Shown in pieces: positions 24,389 through 33,894 of a DNA stretch of 34,241 nt. Location: NCBI GenBank assembly GCA_937880335.1, contig CALFLJ010000009.1:1-34241 (forward strand), in the 5' to 3' direction. The stretch is from an uncultured Succinatimonas sp. Its GTDB lineage: Bacteria > Pseudomonadota > Gammaproteobacteria > Enterobacterales > Succinivibrionaceae. Numbering within the stretch: the stretch's first letter is position 1; every line of letters starts with the position of its first letter. Made by a program: the position numbers and the translations under genes. Under the pieces are notes generated by a model, which worked only from the letters and a program-made list of their open reading frames with translations, was not told the origin of the DNA and ran no database searches.

Positions 24389-25309
24389 CTAAATATCTTT
24401 AGGTAAGGGAAAAGCTCTATCCCCGACTGCATACGGTTTATCCCCACCATTCTTCATGAGAAAATCGATAATTTCACTTACCACATACTCAGGTACAGAT
24501 GCTCCCGCACTTAGACCAACCTTTGATACACCCTCTAACCACTTAAGATCAAACTGCGAGCTATCATCTATAAGGTAAGCCCTAGTTCCCTCACCTTCGG
24601 CAACTTCTCGTAAACGATTTGAATTAGATGAATTAGCAGAACCTGCAATTATCACAAGATCACACAGTCTCGCTAAATTTCTAACCGCATTTTGTCGCTC
24701 TTGAGTTGCACTACAGGTATCATCACGGCGGGGCCCCTGTATATTAGGATATTTTGACTTAAGCGTATCTACAGTCTTTCTGGTTTCATCAACAGATAAA
24801 GTTGTCTGAGTTGCAAAGAAAATCTTTTCTGACTTAATATCTAAAGATTTAACATCATCCTCAGTTAGCACAACATGTATATGTCCATTATCACCTACAT
24901 ATTGACCTATGGTTCCTATTACCTCCTGATGACCTGGGTGTCCAATAACTACCACATCATAACCTAAACTCTGAGCGTTTCTCACCTTACGATGGATACC
25001 TGTCACAACAGGACAAGTGGCATCAATTATGACAAAGCCCTTCTCACGAGCTTTTGTTTCAACGTCAATGCTAACTCCGTGAGCTGAGAAAATCAGAACA
25101 GATCCTAGAGGAACCTCATCTAAAGACTCAACAAAATGAGCTCCTGCTTTTTGCAGATTAGCTACAACATGAGCATTATGTACAACCTCATGTAAAACAT
25201 AAACTTTATTAGGTCCATATTTCTTTAAGGCTAGCTCGACTGTGACTATGGCTCTATCAACACCTGCACACATACCTCGGGCTTTAGCTAACAAGATTTC
25301 AAAGGCCAT
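24389..25309 (-). CDS. ispH: 4-hydroxy-3-methylbut-2-enyl diphosphate reductase
   Basis: Last enzyme of the MEP isoprenoid pathway, an iron-sulfur protein producing IPP and DMAPP. It has 306 residues from the chosen start. Cluster cysteines are Cys14 (GMCAGVDRA), Cys99 (DATCPVV) and Cys199 (DDTCSAT), with EVVHN, GHPGHQEV and the SANSSNSNRL loop conserved. A TTG at 25315 is in frame, but AAGGG sits 6 nt before the ATG at 25309, so the ATG is preferred. It follows lspA by 9 bp. In E. coli fkpB lies between lspA and ispH; it is absent here. Confidence 0.97.
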   Translation of the reverse strand: MAFEILLAKARGMCAGVDRAIVTVELALKKYGPNKVYVLHEVVHNAHVVANLQKAGAHFVESLDEVPLGSVLIFSAHGVSIDVETKAREKGFVIIDATCPVVTGIHRKVRNAQSLGYDVVVIGHPGHQEVIGTIGQYVGDNGHIHVVLTEDDVKSLDIKSEKIFFATQTTLSVDETRKTVDTLKSKYPNIQGPRRDDTCSATQERQNAVRNLARLCDLVIIAGSANSSNSNRLREVAEGEGTRAYLIDDSSQFDLKWLEGVSKVGLSAGASVPEYVVSEIIDFLMKNGGDKPYAVGDRAFPLPKDI

Positions 25310-25318
25310 ATACAACCC

Positions 25319-25825
25319 TTATTTTTTTTCATCTTTACCAAAAAAACTAAAGATGACCAACATAGAAGCTCCTACACAAACCCCAATATCTGCAACATTA
25401 AAAGCAGGGTAGGCCCAGAACCAATCATCAGTTTTTATATAAAAAAGTAAAAAGTCGACCACATGACCTAGAGCTAATCTATCGATTAGATTGCCCATAG
25501 CACCGCCTATAATCAGGCTTATTGCAAGGCAAGTCCAAGGTTTTGAGCGGGGGGTTTTAAGTAGCATCACTATCAAAATAATAGTCACAATAATTGCAAC
25601 AGATGCAAAAAACCAACGTTGCCAGCCACCCATTGAAGCTAAAAAGCTAAAGGCAGCTCCTGTATTGTAAACATGTACTAAATTGAAAAATGGAGTTACA
25701 GCAATTCCCGCAGTATTGTAGTCAATACCGTTTACAACTAAATACTTTGTAAACTGATCTAATATAACCCACAGCAAGCTGATGATTAAAAACAGCTTGC
25801 CGTTTGCAAATACCCTAGTTCCCAT
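25319..25825 (-). CDS. lspA: Lipoprotein signal peptidase
   Basis: Inner-membrane aspartyl protease that removes signal peptides from diacylated prolipoproteins, 168 residues with four membrane segments. The catalytic aspartates are Asp124 (GHVVDFL) and Asp146 (FNVADIG), with NLIDRL and VYNTGAAFSFL conserved. Its ATG overlaps the ileS stop (TAATG), suggesting translational coupling. Confidence 0.97.
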   Translation of the reverse strand: MGTRVFANGKLFLIISLLWVILDQFTKYLVVNGIDYNTAGIAVTPFFNLVHVYNTGAAFSFLASMGGWQRWFFASVAIIVTIILIVMLLKTPRSKPWTCLAISLIIGGAMGNLIDRLALGHVVDFLLFYIKTDDWFWAYPAFNVADIGVCVGASMLVIFSFFGKDEKK

Positions 25826-28650
25826 TATGCAAAATGACGTTGTTCGCCAGAAGTTTTAATATTCTCAACACAACGCTTACATAAACCTGGATATTGAGGG
25901 TCACAGTCTACGTCAGCCTCATAATGCCAGCAACGCTCACATTTATGAGCCTCTGACTTCTTAACTGTAAAGGCACACTCTAAACCTTCTGCCACAAAGG
26001 CACCTTCTGGAGCTTGAGTATCGAAAACATCTGCGCGAGATGTAATAAGAACAAAGCGTAACTCATCTCCTAATAATTTGAGATCATCAAATAACTGACC
26101 TGTTGTGTATATTGATAACTCAGCCTCTAAGGATGCACCTACAACACCATTGTTACGTGCTGTCTCGATTGCTCTGTTAGCTTCATTGCGGAAAGCTAAA
26201 ATTCGATTCCAAAACTCATTATTGAAAGGAGAATTCTCATCTAACTCATTTAGATCTTTATACCATGTAGAGGTAAATACAAATTCATCTCGATCTCCTG
26301 GCATTGCCTCCCAGGCCTCTTGAGCTGTGAAAGATAAAATAGGAGCAATCCAGCGCAATAAGGCCTCGCAAATCTTATAGAGGGCAGTCTGACAAGAACG
26401 ACGAGCTAAAGAATCATCCTTAGCGGTGTACTGACGATCTTTAATAATATCTAAATAGAAAGATCCCAACTCAATTGAGCAGAAGTGCATTAAAGTTTGT
26501 ACAACCATGTGGAAGTCATACTCTTCATAATACTTCAGAAGATCTTTTTGAGTGTGAGATGTTAAAGAAACGGCCCACTTATCAAGTTCAACCATATCCT
26601 TAAATTCAACCTGATCCTTCTTAGGATCAAAGCCATTTAAGTTAGCTAACAGGAAGCGAATGGTGTTACGTACACGACGGTAGGCATCAGATGAACGCTT
26701 GAAGATCTCGTGTGATACGGCCATATCACCGGTATAATCATTAGAGGCAATCCATAAGCGTAAAACGTCAGCTCCTAATTTATCGATAACCTCTTGAGGT
26801 GCAATAACGTTACCTAAGGATTTTGACATCTTGCGTCCCTGTCCATCAACAGTAAAGCCATGTGTTAATACCTGACGGTATGGAGCTTTATCTTTAGTAG
26901 CTAAGGCTAACATAAGAGATGACATGAACCATCCACGGTGCTGATCTGAACCTTCTAGGTAAAGATCTGCTGTTTTACCATTAAACTCAGCTCGACTGTC
27001 AACTACTGAGAAATGAGTTGAACCAGAGTCAAACCATACATCTAAGGTATTTGGATCTTTATGATAAAGCTTAGCCTCCTCAGCTGGCAGTAAATCTTCA
27101 ACCTTAAGATCCCACCAAGCCTGTATGCCGCGCTTTTCAACCTCTAAAGCAACCTTTTCAACAATAGCAGGTGTATTAGGATGGATTTCACCAGTCTCAT
27201 TATTGACTAAAACAGCGCATGGCATACCCCAGGTACGCTGACGAGAAATACACCAGTCTGTACGCTGTTTTACCATGGCCTCAATACGGTTTTGACCCCA
27301 CTCAGGAATCCAACGAACCTTTTTAATTTCCTCTAATGCTCTCTTACGTAAACCACAACGCTCCATGGAAATAAACCACTGAGCTGTAGCACGGAAGATA
27401 ACAGGAGTCTTGTGACGCCAGCAGTGAGGGTAACTATGAGAGATTCTCTTAAGCTTTACTAAAGCCTTACGCTCTTTTAAAACCTCAATTACATTTGGAT
27501 TTGCTTTAAGAACATTTAAACCGGCAAAGAAAGGTACATCCTCTTTAAAGCAACCATCAGGTCCTACTGGGTTGAAGATTTCAAGGCCATATTTTACGGA
27601 AACATTATAGTCATCCAAACCATGACCACCTGCGGTATGAACGCAACCTGTACCTGCATCTAATGTAACGTGTGCACCTAAGATCATAGGAACAGTTTCA
27701 TCTAAGAACGGACGATGGAATCGCTGCAGCTCCAAAGCCTTACCAGGTACACTCTGACCTAAAAGACTATAGTTCTCAATTTCACATTCCTTCATCACTG
27801 TTTCAACTAAATCAGTTGCCATGATAAGGCGTTCAGGGCCATTTTCACCGTTTACTTGAACTAATGAATACTGGAAGTGCTCATTTAAGCAAATTGCTCG
27901 GTTAGCAGGTAAGGTCCATGGGGTAGTAGTCCAAATTACACAACGAACGTCACCTTCCCCCTTTGTGTCATTGAAGATTTCTAAAATCTTTTGTTCATCG
28001 CAAGCATTAAAGCGAACATAGATTGAATCTGAGGTGACATCAGCATACTCAACCTCAGCCTCAGCTAGGGCTGACTGGCAGTCCATGCACCAGTAAACAG
28101 GTTTTAGGCCACGAACAAAATGACCATTTGCAATTACCTTACCTAAGGCTCTTAAAGTATCAGCCTCTGTCTTATAATCCATGGTCAAGTATGGGTGATC
28201 CCAATCGCCTAAAACGCCCAAACGCTTGAAGTCCTTACGCTGACCATCTACCTGGCTTTTTGCATACTTGCGACATTCCTCTCGGAAAGATGCAGCATCA
28301 ATTTGCTTGCCTGGTTTTCCAACTAAACTTTCAACCTTAACCTCAATAGGTAAACCATGGCAGTCCCATCCTGGGATATAAGGAGAGTCAAAACCTGATA
28401 AAGTCTTTGACTTGATAATAATATCCTTTAAAACCTTATTGATGGAGTGACCGATGTGGATATTACCGTTAGCATAAGGAGGGCCATCATGCAAAATAAA
28501 CATATCTGCACCAGCACGTGCAGTACGAATCTTTTTATATAAATCACGCTTTTCCCAATCAGATAACATCAAAGGCTCACGAGTTGCCAAATTACCACGC
28601 ATTGGGAAAGTTGTGTTAGGAAGGTTTAAAGTACTTTTATAATCAGCCAT
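25825..28650 (-). CDS. ileS: Isoleucyl-tRNA synthetase
   Basis: Class I synthetase charging tRNA-Ile, 941 residues. The HIGH-type motif is in [15 protein letters not shown] (about 55-69), the editing-domain motifs [13 protein letters not shown] and [12 protein letters not shown] are present, and KMSKS is at about 607-611. The C-terminal zinc finger has Cys904, Cys907, Cys924 and Cys927. The order ribF-ileS-lspA follows E. coli, with 7 bp after ribF and a 1-bp overlap with lspA. Confidence 0.98.
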   Translation of the reverse strand: MADYKSTLNLPNTTFPMRGNLATREPLMLSDWEKRDLYKKIRTARAGADMFILHDGPPYANGNIHIGHSINKVLKDIIIKSKTLSGFDSPYIPGWDCHGLPIEVKVESLVGKPGKQIDAASFREECRKYAKSQVDGQRKDFKRLGVLGDWDHPYLTMDYKTEADTLRALGKVIANGHFVRGLKPVYWCMDCQSALAEAEVEYADVTSDSIYVRFNACDEQKILEIFNDTKGEGDVRCVIWTTTPWTLPANRAICLNEHFQYSLVQVNGENGPERLIMATDLVETVMKECEIENYSLLGQSVPGKALELQRFHRPFLDETVPMILGAHVTLDAGTGCVHTAGGHGLDDYNVSVKYGLEIFNPVGPDGCFKEDVPFFAGLNVLKANPNVIEVLKERKALVKLKRISHSYPHCWRHKTPVIFRATAQWFISMERCGLRKRALEEIKKVRWIPEWGQNRIEAMVKQRTDWCISRQRTWGMPCAVLVNNETGEIHPNTPAIVEKVALEVEKRGIQAWWDLKVEDLLPAEEAKLYHKDPNTLDVWFDSGSTHFSVVDSRAEFNGKTADLYLEGSDQHRGWFMSSLMLALATKDKAPYRQVLTHGFTVDGQGRKMSKSLGNVIAPQEVIDKLGADVLRLWIASNDYTGDMAVSHEIFKRSSDAYRRVRNTIRFLLANLNGFDPKKDQVEFKDMVELDKWAVSLTSHTQKDLLKYYEEYDFHMVVQTLMHFCSIELGSFYLDIIKDRQYTAKDDSLARRSCQTALYKICEALLRWIAPILSFTAQEAWEAMPGDRDEFVFTSTWYKDLNELDENSPFNNEFWNRILAFRNEANRAIETARNNGVVGASLEAELSIYTTGQLFDDLKLLGDELRFVLITSRADVFDTQAPEGAFVAEGLECAFTVKKSEAHKCERCWHYEADVDCDPQYPGLCKRCVENIKTSGEQRHFA

Positions 28651-28657
28651 TTTTTAC

Positions 28658-29614
28658 CTACTGATAATTATTAGTCTTACAAATAAATTTTGAAAAAGCC
28701 ACTTGGGCACATTTTTTATCAAGCAAGAGTTGTTTTTTTAACTCATCAAGACTTGTGAATTTTTTTTCTGAACGTAATTTTTTTATAAAGTAAACATAGA
28801 TAGTGCGACCATAAAGCTCTCCCTCAAAATCAAACAAGTTAACTTCAAGAATACTCCTTACTTTATGATCATTTATTGTAGGTCTATAGCCAACATTAGC
28901 TATACCTTGATAAAATTTGCCGTCATCTAAACGAACTTTAACTGCAAATACACCTAAAAGAGGACTTACTCTGCGGTTTATATTTATGTTTGCAGTAGGA
29001 AATCCTAATGAACGACCAATCTCATTTCCATGAACAACCTTACCTGAAATTGCATACGGGCGACCTAAAGCCTCACTTGCAAGATCAAGATCTCCACTTT
29101 CCAAATATTTGCGAATGCAAGTACTAGAAATTCGTTCACCGTTTAAATTTACCCCTTCAATAGCTTCAGCTTCTAAACCTAAAGGTTTTCCAAGTCTCTG
29201 CATATCCTCAATACCTGCCTTACCTCCTCTGCCAAAATTAAATAAAGTGCCAACAGTAACGCTACGCACCTGTAATTGCTTAAAAAGGAGGTTTTGTACA
29301 TATTCCTCAGGAGTCATTGATGCAAAGTTAAGATTAAAGCGCATGCAGAAAACAAATTCCACACCAGCCTTATCTAGAGCTATTAACTTATCTCGCAAAG
29401 AATAAAGACGTGCAGGAACAACTTTAGAAAAGAATTCCAATGGTTGGGGCTCAAAAATCATCACCGCTGGTACAAGATTATGCTTTAAAGCCTTGTCTTT
29501 CATGCGTTTTATTACTGCCTGATGGCCTAAATGCAGGCCGTCAAAATTACCGATTGCCAAAGCAACACCATTTGGAGTGCCTTTAAAATCGGATAGACAA
29601 CGAATAAGTCGCAT
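28658..29614 (-). CDS. ribF: Bifunctional riboflavin kinase / FAD synthetase
   Basis: Makes FMN and FAD from riboflavin, 318 residues. The N-terminal nucleotidyltransferase domain has the GNFDGLHLGHQAVI motif (about 22-35) and FNFGRGGKAG; the C-terminal kinase domain has YAISGKVVHGNEIGRSLGFPTANI (about 187-210), NVGYRPTI and EVNLFDFEGELYG. It opens the ribF-ileS-lspA-ispH unit and is divergent from rpsT. Confidence 0.96.
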   Translation of the reverse strand: MRLIRCLSDFKGTPNGVALAIGNFDGLHLGHQAVIKRMKDKALKHNLVPAVMIFEPQPLEFFSKVVPARLYSLRDKLIALDKAGVEFVFCMRFNLNFASMTPEEYVQNLLFKQLQVRSVTVGTLFNFGRGGKAGIEDMQRLGKPLGLEAEAIEGVNLNGERISSTCIRKYLESGDLDLASEALGRPYAISGKVVHGNEIGRSLGFPTANININRRVSPLLGVFAVKVRLDDGKFYQGIANVGYRPTINDHKVRSILEVNLFDFEGELYGRTIYVYFIKKLRSEKKFTSLDELKKQLLLDKKCAQVAFSKFICKTNNYQ

Positions 29615-29691
29615 AAAAAAATCTCTTTATGAAAAAAAAAAATTTACAGACAAAATCTGCCCAGGATTACTTAAAAGTGTATAAAACTTTT

Positions 29692-29697
29692 ATTATA
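29692..29697 (-). promoter_or_regulatory. Possible -10 element of the ribF operon
   Basis: A perfect minus-strand TATAAT about 78 bp upstream of ribF, with a poor -35 (TATCAT at 17 bp). The rest of the ribF-rpsT gap (29615-29937) also holds the dyad GATGAG-AC-CTCATC at 29825-29838 and long A/T runs. Confidence 0.4.
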
Positions 29698-29847
29698 ACG
29701 TATTTTAATAGGTCATGATACATTGTTAAAAGTCTAAAAAACAGAGAAAAAAACGCTTTTATTTAGATAAAAAAAATTTTTTTCTATCAAATTTTGTTTA
29801 GGGGTGATAGAATTTTGAATTCGTGATGAGACCTCATCAAAATTTAC

Positions 29848-29876
29848 TTTAAATTTATATAAAGTTTTGCTAAAAT
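29848..29876 (+). promoter_or_regulatory. Promoter of rpsT
   Basis: TTTAAA (29848-29853), a 17-bp spacer and TAAAAT (29871-29876), with a TGC extended -10. It leaves a leader of about 55 nt before the GTG start. Confidence 0.6.
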
Positions 29877-29937
29877 ACTGCACTCAAGTGCCACCCATAT
29901 GGAATGTGGCAGTATTTCTAGTTTTCAGGAGCTATCT

Positions 29938-30201
29938 GTGCCTAATATTAAGTCTGCAAAGAAGCGCGTTGTTATTTCCGAGAAGGCACGTCAGCGTAAT
30001 GTAGCTGCACGTTCCAAAATGCGCACTTTAGTTAAGAAAGTTATTAAATTAGTTGCCGCTGGTGATAAAGAAGCCGCTAAGGTTGCTTTTGTTCAGGCTG
30101 AGTCTGTTTTAGATCGTTCAGCTGGAAAGGGATTAATCCACAAGAACAAAGCCGCTCGTCATAAGAGTGTTTTAGCAGCTATGATCAAGGGTATGAACTA
30201 A
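29938..30201 (+). CDS. rpsT: 30S ribosomal protein S20
   Basis: Small-subunit protein of 87 residues, the same length as E. coli S20: NIKSAKKRV...KARQRN at the start and the conserved [14 protein letters not shown] near the end. The frame is open from 29899, but family length and the AGGAG at 29927-29931, 6 nt upstream, fix the start at the GTG at 29938. The E. coli gene also uses a non-AUG (UUG) start, which is linked to its autoregulation. It is divergent from ribF, as in E. coli. Confidence 0.96.
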   Translation: MPNIKSAKKRVVISEKARQRNVAARSKMRTLVKKVIKLVAAGDKEAAKVAFVQAESVLDRSAGKGLIHKNKAARHKSVLAAMIKGMN

Positions 30202-30218
30202 TTCCCTTTCATCAGTGT

Positions 30219-30245
30219 AAAAAACCCAGCTTTGCTGGGTTTTTT
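30219..30245 (+). terminator. Intrinsic terminator of rpsT
   Basis: AAAACCCAGC pairs with GCTGGGTTTT across a 3-nt loop, followed by a T run. Confidence 0.92.
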
Positions 30246-30747
30246 ATTGCCCTAAATCTACCCCATAAATTTTGCTCGATTCTATTATAGTTAGAAATTG
30301 CTTAAAGAAATATGAACTAAATGCTAAGAGTAATAGCGATAATTTTAGTTTATGAAAGCGACAACAAGATTCTTAAGATGTTGAACAATATTATGGTTAT
30401 TAAGTTTAAATATGGATTACTGTACCATGAGGTAGTAGGCAAAAATAAGCGACTATTCTTTTAGGCATACCCGTACCTACAGTAGTAACATCTGATTATA
30501 AGGATTAAGATATCTGTGATTCTACAACTGTAGAAGAACTTGCGAGCATATCTCCTACACCGATATAACCCCCTCACTATGAAGGGGGTCTTTATGTTCC
30601 CTTGTTACATAGAATTATGCAAAACTCAGGGTATCATAAATTTAAACTAATCATAATATATTTTGCTTGCTAATATCTTATATTAGTAAGCATATGCTAA
30701 CCAATTAGCTAATACATTTCAAGTCATTAGTTTATTTAATTTTTAAA
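30246..30747. other. Gene-poor region with hairpins and a 47-codon frame
   Basis: No recognised gene. An ATG-started 47-codon frame runs from 30321 to 30464 (+), with a coding-like end (FKYGLLYHEVVGKNKRLFF) but a weak ribosome site; it could be a remnant or chance. Further on are a 7-bp dyad TTCTACA-AC-TGTAGAA (30520-30535), a G+C-rich hairpin ACCCCCT/AGGGGGT (30568-30589) with a weak T tail, and an imperfect 12-bp stem (30665-30691). Confidence 0.35.
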
Positions 30748-31794
30748 TTATCTAAATATATATGAATTAGAGGTTCGAGCTTTACTTGGCACCATGATAT
30801 AACTATCGTGAACAGGCACCCCTATAACCTTTGACAAATTTTCTTGAGAAATATCGGTAATAGCTTGAATTTTTAAACAGACTAAAGCCATAGTACGATA
30901 ATCGTGACTTACAGTTCCCTCTATCATGCCACTATCTAAAGCAGAAATAGCCTCAGGCACTGCATCAATCCCAAAGACTGGAATTTTAGAACAATAGCTA
31001 CCTAGGTTATAGCCGTGCATCTGTAATGCTTTAAGAGCTCCTAATGCCATAGCGTCGTTATTTGAGATAATCACATCAGGATCTTTTAAACCATTTTTCT
31101 TTATGTAATCCATCATTTCCTGATATGCTTGATCTCTTGACCAGTTACAGGAAAATACTTCTAAACGCTCAAATTTAATTCCTGATCTTCTCAATTCCTC
31201 AATAACAGTCTGTGAACGAAATTCCGTATCTACATTTCCAAAACTACCCTTAAAAAGAATAATATCGAGTTTTCCATTTCTATTTCTGTCAAAATCAGGA
31301 TGGTCTAAAAAATAATCAACGACCATTTTCCCCTGTATAGTACCAATTTCGGTTGAGTTTGAGCCTACAAACCACGCTTTGTTATAGGAAATTAATGCTT
31401 CAGGATCTGGTTTACGATTAAAGAATATAATCTTATTTCCAGCTTTCTTTGACAAATTAACCAGGGATTGAGCGAAATAAGGTTCGCTGACGTTGATTAT
31501 TTTTGTACAGCGATCTGAACTTACTTCTTTAAATTGATGCATCTGTACTTCTCCTTGACCATGCGCGTCAAAGCTACGTACCCTTACACCAAAATAATGC
31601 CCCTGGGCTTTAAGACTATCATCAAAACTTGAAATAAAAGGATCTGAGGCTTTATCGTAAAATACATCGACACAAGCTAAATCCTCATTCTGTATTTGCG
31701 ATTTATAAGCTAAAGGCTTAGCTTGCGTTATATTAGATGAAAGAGACAGGGTAAAACTTAAGGCTAGAGCAAAAATCCTAAAAGACCTAAACAT
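30748..31794 (-). CDS. MglB-like periplasmic sugar-binding protein
   Basis: A 348-residue type I periplasmic binding protein resembling the galactose/glucose-binding protein MglB. The signal peptide runs through ALALSFTLSLSS to about residue 25. Matching blocks are FFNRKP (about 124-129), AWFVGSNSTEIGTIQG, an EF-hand-like calcium loop DFDRNRNGKLDI (about 167-178), SNNDAMALGALKAL and VFGIDAVPEA. Two E. coli sugar contacts appear changed: His152 is Asn187 here and Asn256 is His297. No mglA or mglC permease genes lie beside it, so it may work with a distant ABC transporter or as a chemoreceptor partner. A TTG three bases earlier is in frame, but the ATG has GGTGG upstream. Confidence 0.88.
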   Translation of the reverse strand: MFRSFRIFALALSFTLSLSSNITQAKPLAYKSQIQNEDLACVDVFYDKASDPFISSFDDSLKAQGHYFGVRVRSFDAHGQGEVQMHQFKEVSSDRCTKIINVSEPYFAQSLVNLSKKAGNKIIFFNRKPDPEALISYNKAWFVGSNSTEIGTIQGKMVVDYFLDHPDFDRNRNGKLDIILFKGSFGNVDTEFRSQTVIEELRRSGIKFERLEVFSCNWSRDQAYQEMMDYIKKNGLKDPDVIISNNDAMALGALKALQMHGYNLGSYCSKIPVFGIDAVPEAISALDSGMIEGTVSHDYRTMALVCLKIQAITDISQENLSKVIGVPVHDSYIMVPSKARTSNSYIFR

Positions 31795-31987
31795 CAAACC
31801 ACCGTTCTAAGATAATAAGTACTAAAATTTAGGTTTAGCCTGCACATTATATGTTTAAAAGGAAAAAGATCCTAATTTTTTTGTAAAATTTTTCATCTAA
31901 ATTTAAATTCCCCCTTATCCTCGCATAATAAAAAATATTAATTTTTTTTTTTTGGAACTTTTAACAAAAGATAATGTCTAAGAAACA

Positions 31988-32079
31988 TATCGCAAAGATT
32001 AACCTATTTATAGTCTTCGCTGTATAAATCTCTTTTCCAACATCAAAAGCCCGGTAAAAAAAACCGGGCATTTTTTTTT
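31988..32079 (+). ncRNA. Candidate small RNA ending in an orphan terminator
   Basis: A near-perfect 7-bp stem (GCAAAGA with TCTTCGC, one mismatch, about 31992-32020) is followed by an unpaired stretch and then a strong terminator with nine T. No protein-coding frame precedes the terminator on this strand, and the upstream gene is divergent. Stem, single-stranded stretch and U-rich terminator is the usual build of Hfq-dependent small RNAs. The 5' end is uncertain: GATAAT at 31970-31975 could be its -10 but lacks a proper -35. Confidence 0.4.
32049..32079 (+). terminator. Strong intrinsic terminator without an upstream gene
   Basis: GCCCGGT pairs with ACCGGGC across a 7-A loop and is followed by A and nine T. 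It can only end a transcript that starts in the preceding 250 bp. Confidence 0.9.
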
Positions 32080-32318
32080 ACATCTCTTTTTATATTATTG
32101 ATACATATTGTCTTTTTATTTCCCAATTTAGTATATTATTTTAGTAATTTTATTGCACATACCTTAAAGCCAACTTTTGTATTATTTAAGTTCTTAATTT
32201 GAATGTTACCGGTAAAGGTAATAAATTATTTAAATAAGCTCTTAAATTTAAAGAATTAAGTTATGGCAATTTAAGTTTTAATGTTGTGCTAGATGTTGGT
32301 TTTTATTTTGAAACTACT

Positions 32319-32327
32319 TGCTAAAAT
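32319..32327 (+). promoter_or_regulatory. Extended -10 promoter of gnd
   Basis: TGCTAAAAT without a good -35. A leader hairpin follows (GTTATGAGG/CCTCACAAC, 8 of 9 pairs, 32332-32357), 39 nt before the gnd start codon. Confidence 0.5.
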
Positions 32328-32396
32328 CTCTGTTATGAGGCCTTTTAACCTCACAACAAACATATTTTATTAAAACTATAAAGATTGGAGTTACAC

Positions 32397-33803
32397 ATGA
32401 ACAATATTGGACTTATGGGCTTAGGCGTTATGGGTAGCAACTTAGCACTCAATATCGCTGACCATGGTTATAAGATATCTGTATACAATTACACACCAGA
32501 TCTCGTAGAGAAATTTCAAAAAGAAACTCCCCATAAGAATGCAGAGGCTTTCACAGATCTCAAAGCTTTTGTTAATTCTCTTGAGACTCCACGCAAAATT
32601 ATGATTATGGTTACAGCAGGAGCCGCTGTTGATTCATGTATTAACACCCTAATTCCCTTGCTAAATGAAGGGGATATCATCCTTGATATGGGTAACTCTA
32701 ATTATGAGGACACTATAGAAAGAACCAAAAATCTTTCTAAAAAAGGGCTTCACTTCGTAGGTGTTGGTGTATCAGGTGGTGCTGAGGGCGCCCGTATCGG
32801 TCCTGCGATTATGCCTGGTGGTACAGATGACGATTATAAAAATATTGGTCATATTTTAGAGGCCATTTCTGCTAAAGCATATGATGGTAAACCATGTTGC
32901 GCCCATATGGGAACCGATGGTGCCGGACACTATGTAAAGATGGTACACAATGGCATTGAGTATGCAGATATGCAACTTATAGCCGAGACATATCTACTGT
33001 TAAAGCATTTAGGAAAACTTGATAATCAGCAAATTGCCAGGACCTTCCATAAATACAATCAAGGCGTTCTCAAAAGTTACTTAATAAAGATCGCAGCTGA
33101 TGTAATAGCTCAAAAAAATCCAAAAGGGGTAGGTGAGCTTATAGATTATATTACCGATAGTGCCGGACAGAAAGGTACAGGCAAGTGGACTGCAATTTCA
33201 GCTATCTCACAGGGGGTAGATCTTAGCTTGATCGATGCAGCCTGCAATGCTCGCTTCACATCATCTCTTTTAAAGCAACGCGAGATGAGAGCAAAAGAGC
33301 AATTGCCTAAGCTTGAGTTAAATGTAGATCTTGGCGATCTTTCAAGCACAATGGAAAATAGCCTTTATTTGTGCAAAATTGCCGCGTATGCTCAGGGATT
33401 TGCCCACTATAAGAATGCCTCAGAAACTTATGGATGGAATTTAAATCTAGGAAAAATTGCAGAAATATTCCGTGGAGGCTGTATTATACAAGCTGACTTC
33501 TTAGACACAATTACAAAAGCATATGCCCAAGATCCTAAACTTGAAAATCTTATGGACGCTCCTTATTTCAAAGGTGAAATCTATCGTTGCTTAAATGATG
33601 CAAGAAAGGTTCTAATGGCAGCTGTAGCATCTGGCATACCTGTTCCGGCCTTAAGCTCTGCTATAGCTTACATTGATGCAACACACACAAAATGTGTTGG
33701 TGCAAATTTAATTCAAGGCTTACGCGATTACTTTGGAGCTCACACTTTCCTATTTAAAGGTGAAAGTGAAAATATGCATCATGAGTGGAAGAAAATGTTT
33801 TAG
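32397..33803 (+). CDS. gnd: 6-phosphogluconate dehydrogenase (decarboxylating)
   Basis: Oxidises and decarboxylates 6-phosphogluconate to ribulose 5-phosphate in the pentose phosphate pathway. It has 468 residues, as in E. coli. The dinucleotide fold GLGVMG is at 8-13, and substrate and catalytic blocks are conserved: GVGVSGGAEGARIGPAIMPGG, HYVKMVHNGIEYADMQ, GQKGTGKWT and LRDYFGAHTF. The cofactor loop reads NYT (31-33) where E. coli has NRS, so the arginine that contacts the NADP 2'-phosphate is replaced by tyrosine. The frame is open from a TTG at 32385, but TTGGAG there is the ribosome site for the ATG at 32397. Confidence 0.96.
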   Translation: MNNIGLMGLGVMGSNLALNIADHGYKISVYNYTPDLVEKFQKETPHKNAEAFTDLKAFVNSLETPRKIMIMVTAGAAVDSCINTLIPLLNEGDIILDMGNSNYEDTIERTKNLSKKGLHFVGVGVSGGAEGARIGPAIMPGGTDDDYKNIGHILEAISAKAYDGKPCCAHMGTDGAGHYVKMVHNGIEYADMQLIAETYLLLKHLGKLDNQQIARTFHKYNQGVLKSYLIKIAADVIAQKNPKGVGELIDYITDSAGQKGTGKWTAISAISQGVDLSLIDAACNARFTSSLLKQREMRAKEQLPKLELNVDLGDLSSTMENSLYLCKIAAYAQGFAHYKNASETYGWNLNLGKIAEIFRGGCIIQADFLDTITKAYAQDPKLENLMDAPYFKGEIYRCLNDARKVLMAAVASGIPVPALSSAIAYIDATHTKCVGANLIQGLRDYFGAHTFLFKGESENMHHEWKKMF

Positions 33804-33865
33804 CAAAGCTTGAAATTAGGCATTGTTTTTAGTTTTTATAACTTAGAAAATCAGTAAATATTTTT

Positions 33866-33894
33866 AAAGTCCGCTCCTTAAAGGTTCGGACTTT
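33866..33894 (+). terminator. Probable terminator of gnd
   Basis: An 8-bp stem AAAGTCCG/CGGACTTT with a 13-nt loop about 60 bp after gnd. The T run is weak, so efficiency is uncertain. Confidence 0.6.

Larger units (their letters stand above)
31795..32396. other. mglB-like/gnd divergent intergenic region
   Basis: About 600 bp with no protein gene. It contains an orphan rightward terminator (32049-32079), a possible small-RNA body before it, an extended -10 (32319-32327) and a leader hairpin (32332-32357) in front of gnd. Confidence 0.5.

Noticed and set aside
30665..30691. Imperfect 12-bp stem as terminator of the MglB-like gene
   Set aside because: There is no T run on the leftward side, so termination there is not supported.
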